DNA of 64,000 nt, taken from NCBI GenBank assembly GCA_030603365.1, contig JAUVXV010000002.1:1-64000 (forward strand), written 5' to 3'. The DNA comes from Candidatus Heimdallarchaeota archaeon. GTDB taxonomy: Archaea > Asgardarchaeota > Heimdallarchaeia > Heimdallarchaeales > Heimdallarchaeaceae. Shown piece by piece: positions 35,053 to 43,913 of this stretch. Position 1 is the stretch's first letter. Every line of letters starts with the position of its first letter. The translations under genes were made by a program, and so were the position numbers. Below the pieces are notes generated by a model. That model saw only the letters and a list, made by a program, of their open reading frames with translations, had not been told where the DNA came from and did not search any database.

Positions 35053-35241
35053 TCAAAAGATAGAAATTACCTGGTAAGTCTGATAGATCTCTTTTCCTCT
35101 TAAAAACAGATTCTTACAACGTAATCCTGGAATAAAACTGCAATGCTCTTTAGCTTCTTCAACTGTAAAAACAGCAGGATGGGTATGGAGTTTATACTTT
35201 ATTTGGTGAGTATCTAACCATTCTTTCAATGTAGAATCCAA
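35053..35241 (-). pseudogene. Truncated prolyl-tRNA editing paralogue (5' third only)
   Basis: The 62 codons read TLKEWLDTHQIKYKLHTHPA, VFTVEEAKEHCSFIPGLRCK and NLFLR, matching residues 4-50 of the intact gene at 32263. After that the sequence becomes unrelated. The catalytic half is missing, so the product cannot edit. Orientation is the same as the intact gene, which lies 2.3 kb downstream on the minus strand. Confidence 0.85.
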
Positions 35242-35269
35242 GAAATCACTTCCTCATTTTATTAGAAAA

Positions 35270-35506
35270 TTAAGGTTTATATGATTGAAATTCATTTCCG
35301 CGTAATTCTTCTCTTTCTTTTTCTCTAACTCTTGCAAACCATATGAACAATAGTACATTTAGCAACAAAAGTATAATAGCCAATGGAACAATTATCCAAA
35401 CCTTATTTGGAAAATCTAGCACAAAATATATTGCAATTAGTGCACCAAGAAAAACAATTGAAATTGAACTAGTGAGTATATAGGTTTTACGTGCTTTGGG
35501 TTCCAT
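35270..35506 (-). CDS. Small two-helix membrane protein
   Basis: A 78-residue protein with two predicted helices (ILTSSISIVFLGALIAIYFV and WIIVPLAIILLLLNVLLFIW) and a charged C-terminal tail (ARVREKEREELRG). No family was recognised. It sits just upstream of the truncated editing gene on the same strand. Confidence 0.55.
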   Translation of the reverse strand: MEPKARKTYILTSSISIVFLGALIAIYFVLDFPNKVWIIVPLAIILLLLNVLLFIWFARVREKEREELRGNEFQSYKP

Positions 35507-35642
35507 AAGAGAATATTTCTAGAATTATACTTAAATGTTATCTCTAAAAGATTGATTCCGATTCTTCATAATCTCAACTCTGTTCAACTTCTCCTGTTTT
35601 TTCATCTTTTTATTTTATATAGCTTTAATGAACAAAAATAAA

Positions 35643-36341
35643 CTACTTAGATTTTTTTCTCTTCTTTGCATTTCTTTTTTCTAGTTTCTTTTTCATCAAA
35701 TCCACTTTGAAAGGTTTTCCGTGAGAAATGTAAATGTTTTTTGCTCCTTCTTCAATTATTCTTTCCCAGCTCTTCCAAATGCTATCTAAGTCCATTGCTA
35801 TTGCAGGAATTCCACGACGTAATCTCAGAGGGGGTCCATGAACTGAACATCCGATAATTGCATCGCCTTCTTCTGTTATAACTGCAATAGTACCAGGAGT
35901 ATGTCCAGGGGTATGAATAACCTTCGCTTTGATACCAAAATCAATTAGTGAATATTCATCTTGAACAACAATATCTGGTTCAACAGGGTCAGTAACTGCC
36001 CAAGATTTTGGCATCGTTGGAACTATTAATTTTGTAAACAAAGTATGCGGTTTAACTTCTGCAGAAGTTCCTTTAGCTACATGTTCTTTTTCATTTTCAT
36101 GAACTAGAACCTGTGCATTTGTGAGATCTTTAATCGATTTCAAAGCTCCAGTGTGATCGAAATGTGCATGATTTACTATTATCAGCTTGATTTCTTCAGG
36201 ACGAATATTATTTTTCTTTAAGAGTTTCAGATATTTTTTCAGATTGTGTTTATATCCAGCATCAAACTGAATATATCCTGAATCAGTTCTTAGCAAATAA
36301 ATTTTGGTGAAACCCAAGTTTAGAAGAATAACTTTTTTCAT
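35643..36341 (-). CDS. Metallo-beta-lactamase-fold hydrolase with an altered metal site
   Basis: A 232-residue MBL-fold protein with IIVNHAHFDHTGAL (HxHxDH at residues 58-63), VIHTPGHTPGTIAV (fourth His) and IYISHGKPF (last His). At the place of the bridging Asp (normally xxxGDxL) it reads IIGCSVHG, so a Cys stands where Asp is expected. The family covers glyoxalase II-like and many other hydrolases. The C-terminus is very Lys-rich. The metal content or activity may differ from standard members. Confidence 0.82.
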   Translation of the reverse strand: MKKVILLNLGFTKIYLLRTDSGYIQFDAGYKHNLKKYLKLLKKNNIRPEEIKLIIVNHAHFDHTGALKSIKDLTNAQVLVHENEKEHVAKGTSAEVKPHTLFTKLIVPTMPKSWAVTDPVEPDIVVQDEYSLIDFGIKAKVIHTPGHTPGTIAVITEEGDAIIGCSVHGPPLRLRRGIPAIAMDLDSIWKSWERIIEEGAKNIYISHGKPFKVDLMKKKLEKRNAKKRKKSK

Positions 36342-36460
36342 ACAAAGGAATTCTGAAGATAGTTCTTATAGTTTTCTTAGGTATGACATTTGAATAGGAT
36401 ATCAATTTGTTTCTGTTTTTTCAAATAATGTAAAGAACAAAAAAACGGAAGAGAAGTGAG

Positions 36461-37534
36461 TTATCTCTTTTTCTTCATTGATACAAATATACTTGTTAGA
36501 GCAAATAATGCAAAAATCGTCCATATTATGGAAGAGAAGGATATTATAGTGGTGTCAGGTAAAGTATCAGATTCGTTAGGTGTAGTGGTGTAAGGTATAG
36601 TTAAAGTATCATTTTGGTCAGGTGTCGTAGTTATCACTTCTTCTGCTCTTATTTCACAGATAATTGTATCAACACTTATATTTTCATACTTATCAGAAAC
36701 AGCTATTGTGAAGTTGTAAAAAGCAGGTGTGTAATCTCCAAATAAAAATGTTATAACTACCTCTATACCTGATGAGTACCATTCATCTTGAATTATCAAA
36801 GAATCATTAACAAGAATCCAATAATGCCCTTCACAACTAGAATCAAAGACATACCATTCGATGCCTACAGGTTCTTCTCCACCAGGCAGAAATAATAAGT
36901 GTCCGTGTACTGAAGGTGGAAGAATATCATCTGAAGAAAGCGCTAAATTTCTCACTCTGATAGACTGCTCCCAATATGCCACTGTTGCATCGATATAGAA
37001 GAAGAAAAGAAACACTTCATTATATCCTTCTGTATCGAATGTATAAACAAAATGATTGAATCCAGTATCATGTGGTGTTGAAATACCTGTATCCTGATAA
37101 TTATAAGGTCTTTTCACTCCTAAATATTTCATAGTAATAGGATCGATTATGCCAACACCCATGATCACTTGATCATATCTGCTAGAAGATGCGCTAGCTT
37201 CAAAATTAATCTCGGTTATATCTCCAGATATTGGAATTAATGCATAAACTCCTGCATAAAGGTGATAGTATGAGGAGGATGTCTCATAAACATGTATTTC
37301 TGATTCAGTTATATTACTGGAAAAATCTTCTGTTTTTGGTTCTGCGTAACCAGTTTCATAATGCGGTAAGAATGAACCTTCAGTCCAGTTAAAATCAGAA
37401 ATAGTTAAAATATTTTCTGAATTATTTTGAAGATCATCTTCCCCGAATTCCGCAGTATATACATATGATATTAGAATGGTAAAACTAGAGAATAATAATA
37501 ACAAAACTATAAGCAAACCTGTTTTCCTCTTCAA
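36461..37534 (-). CDS. Secreted, membrane-anchored surface protein
   Basis: A 357-residue protein with a signal peptide (GLLIVLLLLFSSFTILISYV), a beta-rich outer domain that may bind ligands, a segment resembling an Ig-like fold (VISDSSxEG-like, NFTIAVSDKYENISVDTII), a Thr/Pro/Asp-rich stalk with TTTP repeats, a C-terminal helix (SSIIWTIFALFALTSIFV) and MKKKR. The stalk is a likely O-glycosylated spacer. The family is not recognised. Confidence 0.7.
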   Translation of the reverse strand: MKRKTGLLIVLLLLFSSFTILISYVYTAEFGEDDLQNNSENILTISDFNWTEGSFLPHYETGYAEPKTEDFSSNITESEIHVYETSSSYYHLYAGVYALIPISGDITEINFEASASSSRYDQVIMGVGIIDPITMKYLGVKRPYNYQDTGISTPHDTGFNHFVYTFDTEGYNEVFLFFFYIDATVAYWEQSIRVRNLALSSDDILPPSVHGHLLFLPGGEEPVGIEWYVFDSSCEGHYWILVNDSLIIQDEWYSSGIEVVITFLFGDYTPAFYNFTIAVSDKYENISVDTIICEIRAEEVITTTPDQNDTLTIPYTTTPNESDTLPDTTIISFSSIIWTIFALFALTSIFVSMKKKR

Positions 37535-37670
37535 GTTTATCTTTTTATGTTACTCATAAGCTCTTATAAGAATTATGGGGGAATAATACTGCCACAATTC
37601 TTATACAATAAAATGAAGAATTGGGGGAGGAACATATAAGCTTTATTAAATGAAAAAAAAGAAAAAAGGA

Positions 37671-38423
37671 TTAGGATTGTGAATGTTCGTTAATTCTGTT
37701 TTTAACGGGTAAATCTTCAATCTTCTTGAAAGAATACAAAACAAATAAAAGTCCTGTCAGTACGGCAAATATAATCTCTGTGATGCTTAAAACACTGAAG
37801 AATGTGTAAAAAGCTGTAAAAGATTCTATTTCATAGTCTATATAATAGCCTAGGTGATCCATGAAAATTCTGAAAACTGATAATCCAAAACCTACAAAGA
37901 AAGCTAATCTTAGACTTTTAATTTGGTAATTGTCTACTGCTCTGTTTAATATCCTTGCACTTTGAATAATCAAAATACAAAAGACAAACCAGAACAAAAA
38001 ACGGCATATAATTGCTGAGAGCATTATAGGATCATCTAATGGATAATAGAATAAATTATTGTAAAGGACTACATCAGGTATAAAAGCAGCTATCAACAAT
38101 ACCGCTGAGACTATAGATAGAATATAAGCAGGTTGAGCAAGATTTTCTTGAGGATTATTCTCTGCTATGCTTTTAAACGCAATTGCAAGGAATATACATA
38201 CACAAAGAAAAGTTATTGTCTGAATTACCATTCCTGTTAAAAAAGTGAGTTTGTAATAATCTCCGTAGCTCATAGTAGTTTCATATACTATATACGTATG
38301 TACAGAAGCAAGAATTGCTAAATAGGTATTCTTCAGAATATAACCAATTATCAAACTTAAACCTGCACCATAAAAAGCATTTTTTTCTTTAGTCATCATA
38401 GTGCTAACTAGTTTAATCTTCAT
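37671..38423 (-). CDS. Polytopic membrane protein, unknown
   Basis: A 250-residue protein with about seven predicted membrane helices, among them LTGMVIQTITFLCVCIFLAI and YILSIVSAVLLIAAFIPDVV. There are no charged transport motifs or catalytic residues that I can name. It seems to be a single gene, divergent from the aldehyde dehydrogenase at 38581. Confidence 0.6.
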   Translation of the reverse strand: MKIKLVSTMMTKEKNAFYGAGLSLIIGYILKNTYLAILASVHTYIVYETTMSYGDYYKLTFLTGMVIQTITFLCVCIFLAIAFKSIAENNPQENLAQPAYILSIVSAVLLIAAFIPDVVLYNNLFYYPLDDPIMLSAIICRFLFWFVFCILIIQSARILNRAVDNYQIKSLRLAFFVGFGLSVFRIFMDHLGYYIDYEIESFTAFYTFFSVLSITEIIFAVLTGLLFVLYSFKKIEDLPVKNRINEHSQS

Positions 38424-38580
38424 TATTTAAACATTTCTTGTTTTTATAATGTAAAAAAAGAAGATTGAAGAAATTCATAAAAATTTCCAAAAAATTTGCA
38501 TCTTTACTGCAATTTTTTTCTCGAGTTTATAAATGAAAGTACTTGATAATCTAGTGAATCACTCTTAGTTGGTTTAAGAC

Positions 38581-40047
38581 ATGGCAACAAGTATCGATAC
38601 ATTACCGTTATTAAAGAATGGAGAGGAGTATCTATCTCAGAGTAAGAAGACTCTGAAAGGAATCCACGGAGAGAACTTGCTAGACGTAGCTGTCGCTCCC
38701 GAAATACATGTAAGAATGGCTTTACCCATAAATAAGGCCAGTTTTCACACTCTCCAAAGTATACCCATTGATGATATTATTGACATCTTTTGCGAAGCTG
38801 GAAAAATCTTCACTCAAGATATGCTCATTAATGGTATTTCAACCTCTTTAGACGAATGGAGTGAGCTCATCACCCTTTCTACAGGCATGCCTATCAGGTA
38901 TGTTGAAAATGCACTAAACATGATCCCACACATTTTTACTAAACAACAATTGAGGAGACTCTTACGAGCTAATTCCCCAACAGGTAAATTGGCAATCTTT
39001 GATGATTATGTAGGAGTCAGGGGAAGCACTCGATTTGGTTGGAGTCCCAGAGGAATGAATGTTGGCGTAGGATTACCTGGAAATCATCCAGCTGTAAGCT
39101 TACTTGGAACGTTAATTCCACTGTTTAAGGTCCCAGCTATAATCCGAGCTAGTTCTAGTGAACCTTTTACTTCATTTAGAATCTGCAAAGCCCTTTGGGA
39201 AGCAGGCTTACCTCATGAATCTCTCTTCCACTTTGTTACTGATCACAGTACCGTTGACACCATTGTGCGTCAATCTGACCTCGGTATTATATTTGGCAAC
39301 GAATGGATTTTGAAAGCCTATGAGAATAATTCCAAAATCAAGACTTATGGTCCTGGTCGTTCTAAAGTTCTTCTAGAAATCGAAGATATGTCACCTACAC
39401 ACTTTGACTTAGCTGTTGAATTAACCTACCAAAGCATCCATTACGATGGTGGAAGAGGCTGTATCAATTCTAGTGGAGTAGTTTACAACTCACCTCATAT
39501 GTACGAAGAGTTCAAGGAAAAACTAGCAAACAAACTAGCCTCTCTTGAACCTCTTGACCCTATGAATCCTCGTGCAGAAATTCCTGCTATGGATCCAGAT
39601 GGAGCTCGAGGGATGTATAAGTTCATCAAGAGTAGAATGACTGGAAAAATCAATAATCTCACTGCTGATATTAGAGGAGAAGAAAACTTCCTGCATATAG
39701 AAGACAATCTAGCTTATCTCATGCCTACACTTCTAGAAGTTGATGAAGATCATTCTATGAGAACAGACGAATATCCATTCAGTTTCGGTGTAATTTGCCG
39801 ACCTGATGATTATTTAGTTGAAGAATTAGTTGAAGACACTTTATCCTTATCCTACCTAACTGATAATCCTTCTAACGCTAGAAGATTACTTAACATCCCC
39901 TCAATCAAGAAAGTCTTCGTTAATGACCAATCATTCAAAATGGATATAGCTGCACCCCACGAGGGGCATATGTGCGATTTCCTCTATGGTTCTAAAGCGT
40001 CAAATTATGATGGCATAAACAATATCTTGAAACCTAAAGAATATTAA
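38581..40047 (+). CDS. Aldehyde dehydrogenase superfamily enzyme (acyl-CoA reductase-like)
   Basis: A 488-residue protein of the ALDH superfamily. The nucleotide-binding region contains GMNVGVGLPGNHPAVSLLGT (about 158-177) and VPAIIRASSSEPF, and the catalytic Cys294 is in IHYDGGRGCINSSGVVY. The N-terminal MALPINKASFH segment and the short NxPGNHP motif resemble the LuxC-type acyl-CoA reductase branch more than classical ALDH. It would interconvert an aldehyde and an acid or acyl-CoA with NAD(P). A TTTATAAATG-like promoter lies about 50 bp upstream. Confidence 0.8.
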   Translation: MATSIDTLPLLKNGEEYLSQSKKTLKGIHGENLLDVAVAPEIHVRMALPINKASFHTLQSIPIDDIIDIFCEAGKIFTQDMLINGISTSLDEWSELITLSTGMPIRYVENALNMIPHIFTKQQLRRLLRANSPTGKLAIFDDYVGVRGSTRFGWSPRGMNVGVGLPGNHPAVSLLGTLIPLFKVPAIIRASSSEPFTSFRICKALWEAGLPHESLFHFVTDHSTVDTIVRQSDLGIIFGNEWILKAYENNSKIKTYGPGRSKVLLEIEDMSPTHFDLAVELTYQSIHYDGGRGCINSSGVVYNSPHMYEEFKEKLANKLASLEPLDPMNPRAEIPAMDPDGARGMYKFIKSRMTGKINNLTADIRGEENFLHIEDNLAYLMPTLLEVDEDHSMRTDEYPFSFGVICRPDDYLVEELVEDTLSLSYLTDNPSNARRLLNIPSIKKVFVNDQSFKMDIAAPHEGHMCDFLYGSKASNYDGINNILKPKEY

Positions 40048-40061
40048 AAAAATTAGAGAAA

Positions 40062-40092
40062 AAGAAACTATTGTTTCTTCTTTTTTCTTTTT
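40062..40092 (+). terminator. Hairpin plus T-run terminator of the ALDH gene
   Basis: AAGAAAC (40062-40068) pairs with GTTTCTT (40073-40079) around the loop TATT, followed by CTTTTTTCTTTTT. It lies between convergent genes (ALDH and VapC). Confidence 0.6.
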
Positions 40093-40140
40093 AATTATAT
40101 ATTTAATGAGACAAATATGAAATCTTTTTGGAAAGAAATT

Positions 40141-40602
40141 TCATTCCATTTTTCTTAAAAGCTTTAGATCCACTTTCAGCTCACTCTTTATTAAACTAGA
40201 AATTTCCTTCGTAAATTCCTTTTCTTCCAAGAAATATACAGGTATACCATACAAAACAGCTATTGAGAGGTTGAAGCAATCTGGAAGAGCAACTGGAATT
40301 TTACATTTGATTAAAGCAGCCAAATCATCTATTTCTTTGTCTCGAATTACTGCAAAATTACTAACTATATGTTTTACGATTTCTTTAGCTTTCGACCATC
40401 CTTTAGTTCTACAAACAATATACAAGAGCTCTGTTTTCGTAAGAAACGAAATATAAATTTGAGAAATTTGTTTATTTCTAAAAAGATTTTTATCAAGAAA
40501 TTCTTTGTATCTTTTTTGTTTAGTATTTTCTGAATCTATCGTAAGATATTCGATAATTAAACCTGTATCAACGACTGCAACTTTCTTTTGTTCACTTTTC
40601 AT
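40141..40602 (-). CDS. VapC-like PIN-domain toxin
   Basis: A 153-residue PIN-domain protein with acidic residues in VAVVDTGLIIEYL, TKTELLYIV and ALPDCFNLSIAVLYGIPVYF, plus a final EEKEF. Such toxins cut RNA and are held inactive by the antitoxin encoded just upstream; the two genes overlap by 11 bp. The protein is cytoplasmic. The module abuts a truncated 3' copy of the propeller surface gene. Confidence 0.85.
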   Translation of the reverse strand: MKSEQKKVAVVDTGLIIEYLTIDSENTKQKRYKEFLDKNLFRNKQISQIYISFLTKTELLYIVCRTKGWSKAKEIVKHIVSNFAVIRDKEIDDLAALIKCKIPVALPDCFNLSIAVLYGIPVYFLEEKEFTKEISSLIKSELKVDLKLLRKME

Positions 40603-40849
40603 TTGTCTTGTAATCCTCTCTTAGTTCTCTGTAAGCTTCTTTAGCTTCTTTCCCTAATATTCCCTGCAATTCTTCAAGAGTCTTTTTTGGAATAACTGGA
40701 GAGCTTCTTGATAAGAGATGTTCAATTACTTCATCATATGTTAATGAACGTCCAACTTCTTTTTCTAGTCTGTTTTTTTCCAGAAAAAGTGCTTTTTTTG
40801 TTTCCTCTTTTATTTGAATTGTTGTAGCCACTATAGTCACTATATCCAC
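40592..40849 (-). CDS. VapB-like antitoxin
   Basis: An 85-residue protein with an N-terminal ATTIQIKEETKKALFLEKNR, a ribbon-helix-helix type DNA-binding start, then a LTYDEVIEHLL helix and a charged toxin-binding tail. The first codon is GTG 40849, with alternative GTGs at 40840 and 40831. The TATA box position suggests a leaderless mRNA starting near 40842, which would favour GTG 40840. It overlaps the toxin gene by 11 bp, as is usual for VapBC. Confidence 0.8.
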   Translation of the reverse strand: MDIVTIVATTIQIKEETKKALFLEKNRLEKEVGRSLTYDEVIEHLLSRSSPVIPKKTLEELQGILGKEAKEAYRELREDYKTNEK

Positions 40850-40871
40850 TATAGTAACTTACTATTTATAG
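40830..40871 (-). promoter_or_regulatory. vapBC promoter with two palindromic operators over the start codons
   Basis: On the minus strand a TATA box CTATAAATA (40863-40871) is followed by the palindrome ACTATAGT twice (40848-40855 and 40830-40837), 18 bp apart, with a half-matching copy between. The palindromes coincide with three in-frame GTG start candidates. Antitoxin binding here would block both polymerase and start. Autoregulation is inferred from the family. Confidence 0.65.
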
Positions 40872-40887
40872 TTTTTCAACATATTAT

Positions 40888-41112
40888 CTTCAAAGAGCCA
40901 TTATTGACTCTCTTCCCTCAGAAGGATACTACCTCTATGTGATTGTGGCTAGTGACGGAGTAAGAAACAGCACTCATTCAAATTGTGAGCATGTGGAATA
41001 CAAAGTTCCTCATCTGCGAGAATTCAGTATTGTTTCAGGATTGATACTTGCAGCTTTTACTTTAGTATTTGTAGTTACTAGAATACGCAAGAAGAATTTT
41101 AAACTGAACTAG
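40888..41112 (+). pseudogene. 3' fragment of a propeller/FN3 surface protein gene (copy 1)
   Basis: The frame reads IIDSLPSEGYYLYVIVASDG, then VRNSTHSNCEHVEYK, then a membrane helix (VSGLILAAFTLVFVVT) and RIRKKN-end. This matches the end of the last FN3-like domain plus anchor of the protein at 41339 (SYIDSLPNEGYYFYVIVAND). Upstream domains are missing and the homology begins just beyond the vapBC promoter. Confidence 0.9.
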
Positions 41113-41136
41113 TTCTAATTAGTTCTTCTTTTTTTG
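41106..41136 (+). terminator. Terminator after the first 3' fragment
   Basis: GAACTA pairs with TAGTTC around GTTCTAAT, followed by TTCTTTTTTT. The same kind of element overlaps the stop codon in all three copies of this gene tail, so it was duplicated together with it. Confidence 0.55.
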
Positions 41137-41338
41137 ATTTTTTCCTTCTTTCTAAATCATTTTGATTATTATCTATTGTTTGGATAAAAGATTACAACCA
41201 GATTTAAGAGAAGAGAATAAAGATTCCACACTTGTGGAAGAGAAATGCAAAACATTTTTATTTAAAACAACTATTAGTAGCAATTCGAAAAATACGTTTA
41301 ATATGAATTAAATTGATAATTAAAAAAAGGTTGATATT

Positions 41339-43366
41339 ATGAAAAAGAAAAAAATGAAACTATCTATGAGCTTAAGTGTTCTCATTATTGGTTTTTTAAT
41401 AACTACTTCTATGCTTAATGTAGTTAACACAAAAGCTCTAGTAGAGGAAAAACATGATCAGTACAACACAGATTACTTTGATAGATCTACTTGGAAATGG
41501 TCCATCACAGAAGTCATTTCCACAGAAAGTACAGGTGAGTCTCTCAACCCTTCTCTTGCTGTCGATTCTGCAGGGAATGTACATGTAGCTTGGGAAAGTG
41601 TTGATGTAGGAGGAACATTGAGTGACCACAAAATTTCCTACAAGCGTTGGGATGCTTTTTCACAGTCTTGGACGACAACAGAATTAGTTTCTACTGAAAG
41701 TACATATGGCTCTTTTTTTCCTTCGCTTGCTGTCGATTCTACTTGTACTGTCCACATAGCGTGGGAAGATTGGACTGATTATGCGGGGAGTGGAACAGAT
41801 TATGATGTCTTCTACAAACGATTGGACGCTTTTACCTCCTCTTGGACCAGCACAGAAGTAGTTTCAACAGAAAGTACTAGTACTTCTTGGTATCCTTCTC
41901 TTGCTACTGATTCTGCAGGGAATGTACACATAGCGTGGGAAGATTATTCTGATTATGCTGGGGCTGGAACAGATATCGATGTTTTCTATAAACGCTGGGA
42001 TGATTCTACCTCCTCATGGAGCACTACAGAAGTCATTTCCACAGAAAGTACAGGAACTTCTAGTGTTCCTTCTCTTGCTGTAGATACTGTAGGGAATGTA
42101 CACATAGCGTGGCCAGATCTGACTAATTATGCTGGGAGTGGAACAGATAGGGATATCTTCTATAAACGCTGGGATGCTTCTGCTTCCTTATGGATCACTA
42201 CTGAAGTCGTTTCCACAGAAAGTACAGGAAATTCTGGGAATCCTTCACTTGCTGTGGATGCTAAAGGGAATGTACACATAGCGTGGCGAGATTGGACTGA
42301 TTATCTTAGTTCTGGAACTGATATCGATGTTTTCTATAAACGCTGGGACTCTTCAACTTCCTCATGGACTACGACAGAAGTCGTTTCCACAGAAAGTACA
42401 GGAACTTCTTATATTCCTTCTCTTGCTGTAGATACTGTAGGGTATGTACACATAGCATGGCATGATCTGACTGATTATGCAGGAGCAGGACCAGGCGAGG
42501 ATATTTTCTACAAACGCTGGGACTTTTCTACCTACTTACGAACCACCACAGAAGTCGTTTCCACAGAAAGTTCAGATGAGTCTCTCAACCCTTCTCTTGC
42601 TGTAGATACTGCTGGGAATGTGCATATAGCTTGGTATGATTTTACTGATTATTCTGGGAGTGGATGGGAATATGATATTTTCTATAAACAATTCGCAGGT
42701 CCTCCTGCAGCTCCTGAATTAGCTTTTATTGCCCCTAATCCAACTAAACTCACTACTATCTATCTAGACTGGAATAATGTACTTAGGGCAACCTTTTACC
42801 ATGTTTATCGCTCCACCTCTTACATCTGGTCTGTGGAAGGACTCATCCCCCTTACTGGTGTCTCTTCTAGTGATTATGTTGATAATGTACCAATTGAAGG
42901 ATTCTATTACTACGTTATTGTAGCAGAGAACTTTGTAGGGAATAGTACTCATTCCAATTGTCAATATGTCGAAGTTGTTTTTCCTGACCTTGAAGCTCCT
43001 GAATTAGCTCCTATTCTACCCAATCCTACGGATTCAAGTAGTATTTCTTTAGTATGGGATAGTATTGATGGGGCAATAGAATATTATGTCTTCCGATCTG
43101 CTTCATACATTTGGTCAGTTGAAGGATTAATCCCCCTAACTACTGTGGTTACAGCTTCCTATATCGACTCTCTTCCCAATGAAGGATACTACTTCTATGT
43201 GATCGTAGCTAATGACGGTGCAAGAAACAGCACTCATTCAAATTGTGAATATATTGAGTATAAAACTGTTCATGTACGGGAATTTACCATAGCTTCACTG
43301 ATACTAGGTGTGTTTGTTATCTCACTTGTAATCTTGAAAACTCGTAAAAAAAGTAAACTGTACTAG
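41339..43366 (+). CDS. Seven-repeat beta-propeller surface protein with two FN3-like domains
   Basis: A 675-residue protein: signal peptide (LSVLIIGFLITTSMLNVV), then seven repeats of about 57 residues with consensus TEVVSTESTG..., PSLAVDxxGNVHIAWxD and DIFYKRWD, which fits one seven-bladed BNR/sialidase-like propeller. Two FN3-like domains follow (PELAFIAPNPTKLTTIYLDW and PELAPILPNPTDSSSISLVW), then a membrane helix and KTRKKSK tail. It is anchored outside the cell and probably binds glycans or proteins. Two 3' fragments of close relatives lie on either side of it. Confidence 0.85.
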   Translation: MKKKKMKLSMSLSVLIIGFLITTSMLNVVNTKALVEEKHDQYNTDYFDRSTWKWSITEVISTESTGESLNPSLAVDSAGNVHVAWESVDVGGTLSDHKISYKRWDAFSQSWTTTELVSTESTYGSFFPSLAVDSTCTVHIAWEDWTDYAGSGTDYDVFYKRLDAFTSSWTSTEVVSTESTSTSWYPSLATDSAGNVHIAWEDYSDYAGAGTDIDVFYKRWDDSTSSWSTTEVISTESTGTSSVPSLAVDTVGNVHIAWPDLTNYAGSGTDRDIFYKRWDASASLWITTEVVSTESTGNSGNPSLAVDAKGNVHIAWRDWTDYLSSGTDIDVFYKRWDSSTSSWTTTEVVSTESTGTSYIPSLAVDTVGYVHIAWHDLTDYAGAGPGEDIFYKRWDFSTYLRTTTEVVSTESSDESLNPSLAVDTAGNVHIAWYDFTDYSGSGWEYDIFYKQFAGPPAAPELAFIAPNPTKLTTIYLDWNNVLRATFYHVYRSTSYIWSVEGLIPLTGVSSSDYVDNVPIEGFYYYVIVAENFVGNSTHSNCQYVEVVFPDLEAPELAPILPNPTDSSSISLVWDSIDGAIEYYVFRSASYIWSVEGLIPLTTVVTASYIDSLPNEGYYFYVIVANDGARNSTHSNCEYIEYKTVHVREFTIASLILGVFVISLVILKTRKKSKLY

Positions 43367-43390
43367 TTCTTACTAGTTCTTCTTTTTTTT
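43362..43390 (+). terminator. Terminator of the propeller gene
   Basis: ACTAGT (43362-43367) and ACTAGT (43372-43377) form a short stem around TTCT-like bases and overlap the TAG stop. They are followed by TCTTCTTTTTTTT. Confidence 0.5.
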
Positions 43391-43499
43391 TCCTTTAGAT
43401 CATCCTAAAGATGTTGAAAAAAAGGAACTGTCTAATGTTATTTTATAAAAATCGCATCCAAATGATCAAGTGTTATCAGAGATAAAGTTCAAATAGGAT

Positions 43500-43514
43500 T
43501 TTACTAATAGTAAA
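43500..43514 (+). promoter_or_regulatory. Palindromic operator candidate of the MntA-HepT pair
   Basis: TTTACTA and TAGTAAA form a perfect inverted repeat around one base, 12 bp upstream of the preferred GTG start. An AGGTG ribosome binding site follows it. The repeat may be bound by the toxin-antitoxin complex for autoregulation; this is inferred. Confidence 0.45.
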
Positions 43515-43526
43515 TAGGTGTTATCT

Positions 43527-43913
43527 GTGAATAGAGCTCAAATTGAGAACACTATAGAAAAAATTGTAGTAGTTGCTCAAAAAGATGATTCAATAACTGG
43601 AATCATTTTATATGGTTCCTACAATCAGAATGAATATTTTGAAGACATTGATATAGCTCTAGCTTTCCAAGAAGATACTCCAAAACAAATGATGTTCTCC
43701 AAACGAATCGATTTTTCCAGTAAGTTTCCTGATTTTTTTGATTTTCAAGTTTTAAATTTGCTCCCTCTTGCAGTTCAAAAGGAAGTTCTAGAAGGAAGAG
43801 TTCTTTATGAAACCAGACCTATTTACGACTTAGCTTATCAAATTATACTTGAATTTGAGGATTTTGAGAAATATAGGACCCAGTATGTGAAAGGTGTAAT
43901 GTTTGAAAGTTGA
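43527..43913 (+). CDS. MntA-like nucleotidyltransferase antitoxin
   Basis: About 128 residues with the minimal nucleotidyltransferase signature IILYGSYNQNEYFEDIDIAL (GS...DxD), followed by a further acidic strand (FDFQVLN). In MntA-HepT systems this enzyme AMPylates the HEPN toxin and so silences it. GTG 43527 was chosen because AGGTG lies six bases upstream; the frame is open from GTG 43518. It overlaps the HEPN gene by 11 bp. Confidence 0.85.
   Translation: MNRAQIENTIEKIVVVAQKDDSITGIILYGSYNQNEYFEDIDIALAFQEDTPKQMMFSKRIDFSSKFPDFFDFQVLNLLPLAVQKEVLEGRVLYETRPIYDLAYQIILEFEDFEKYRTQYVKGVMFES

Noticed and set aside
41520..42700. Regularly repeated sequence as a CRISPR array or intergenic repeat
   Set aside because: The period is about 170 bp and every unit codes for one propeller blade.
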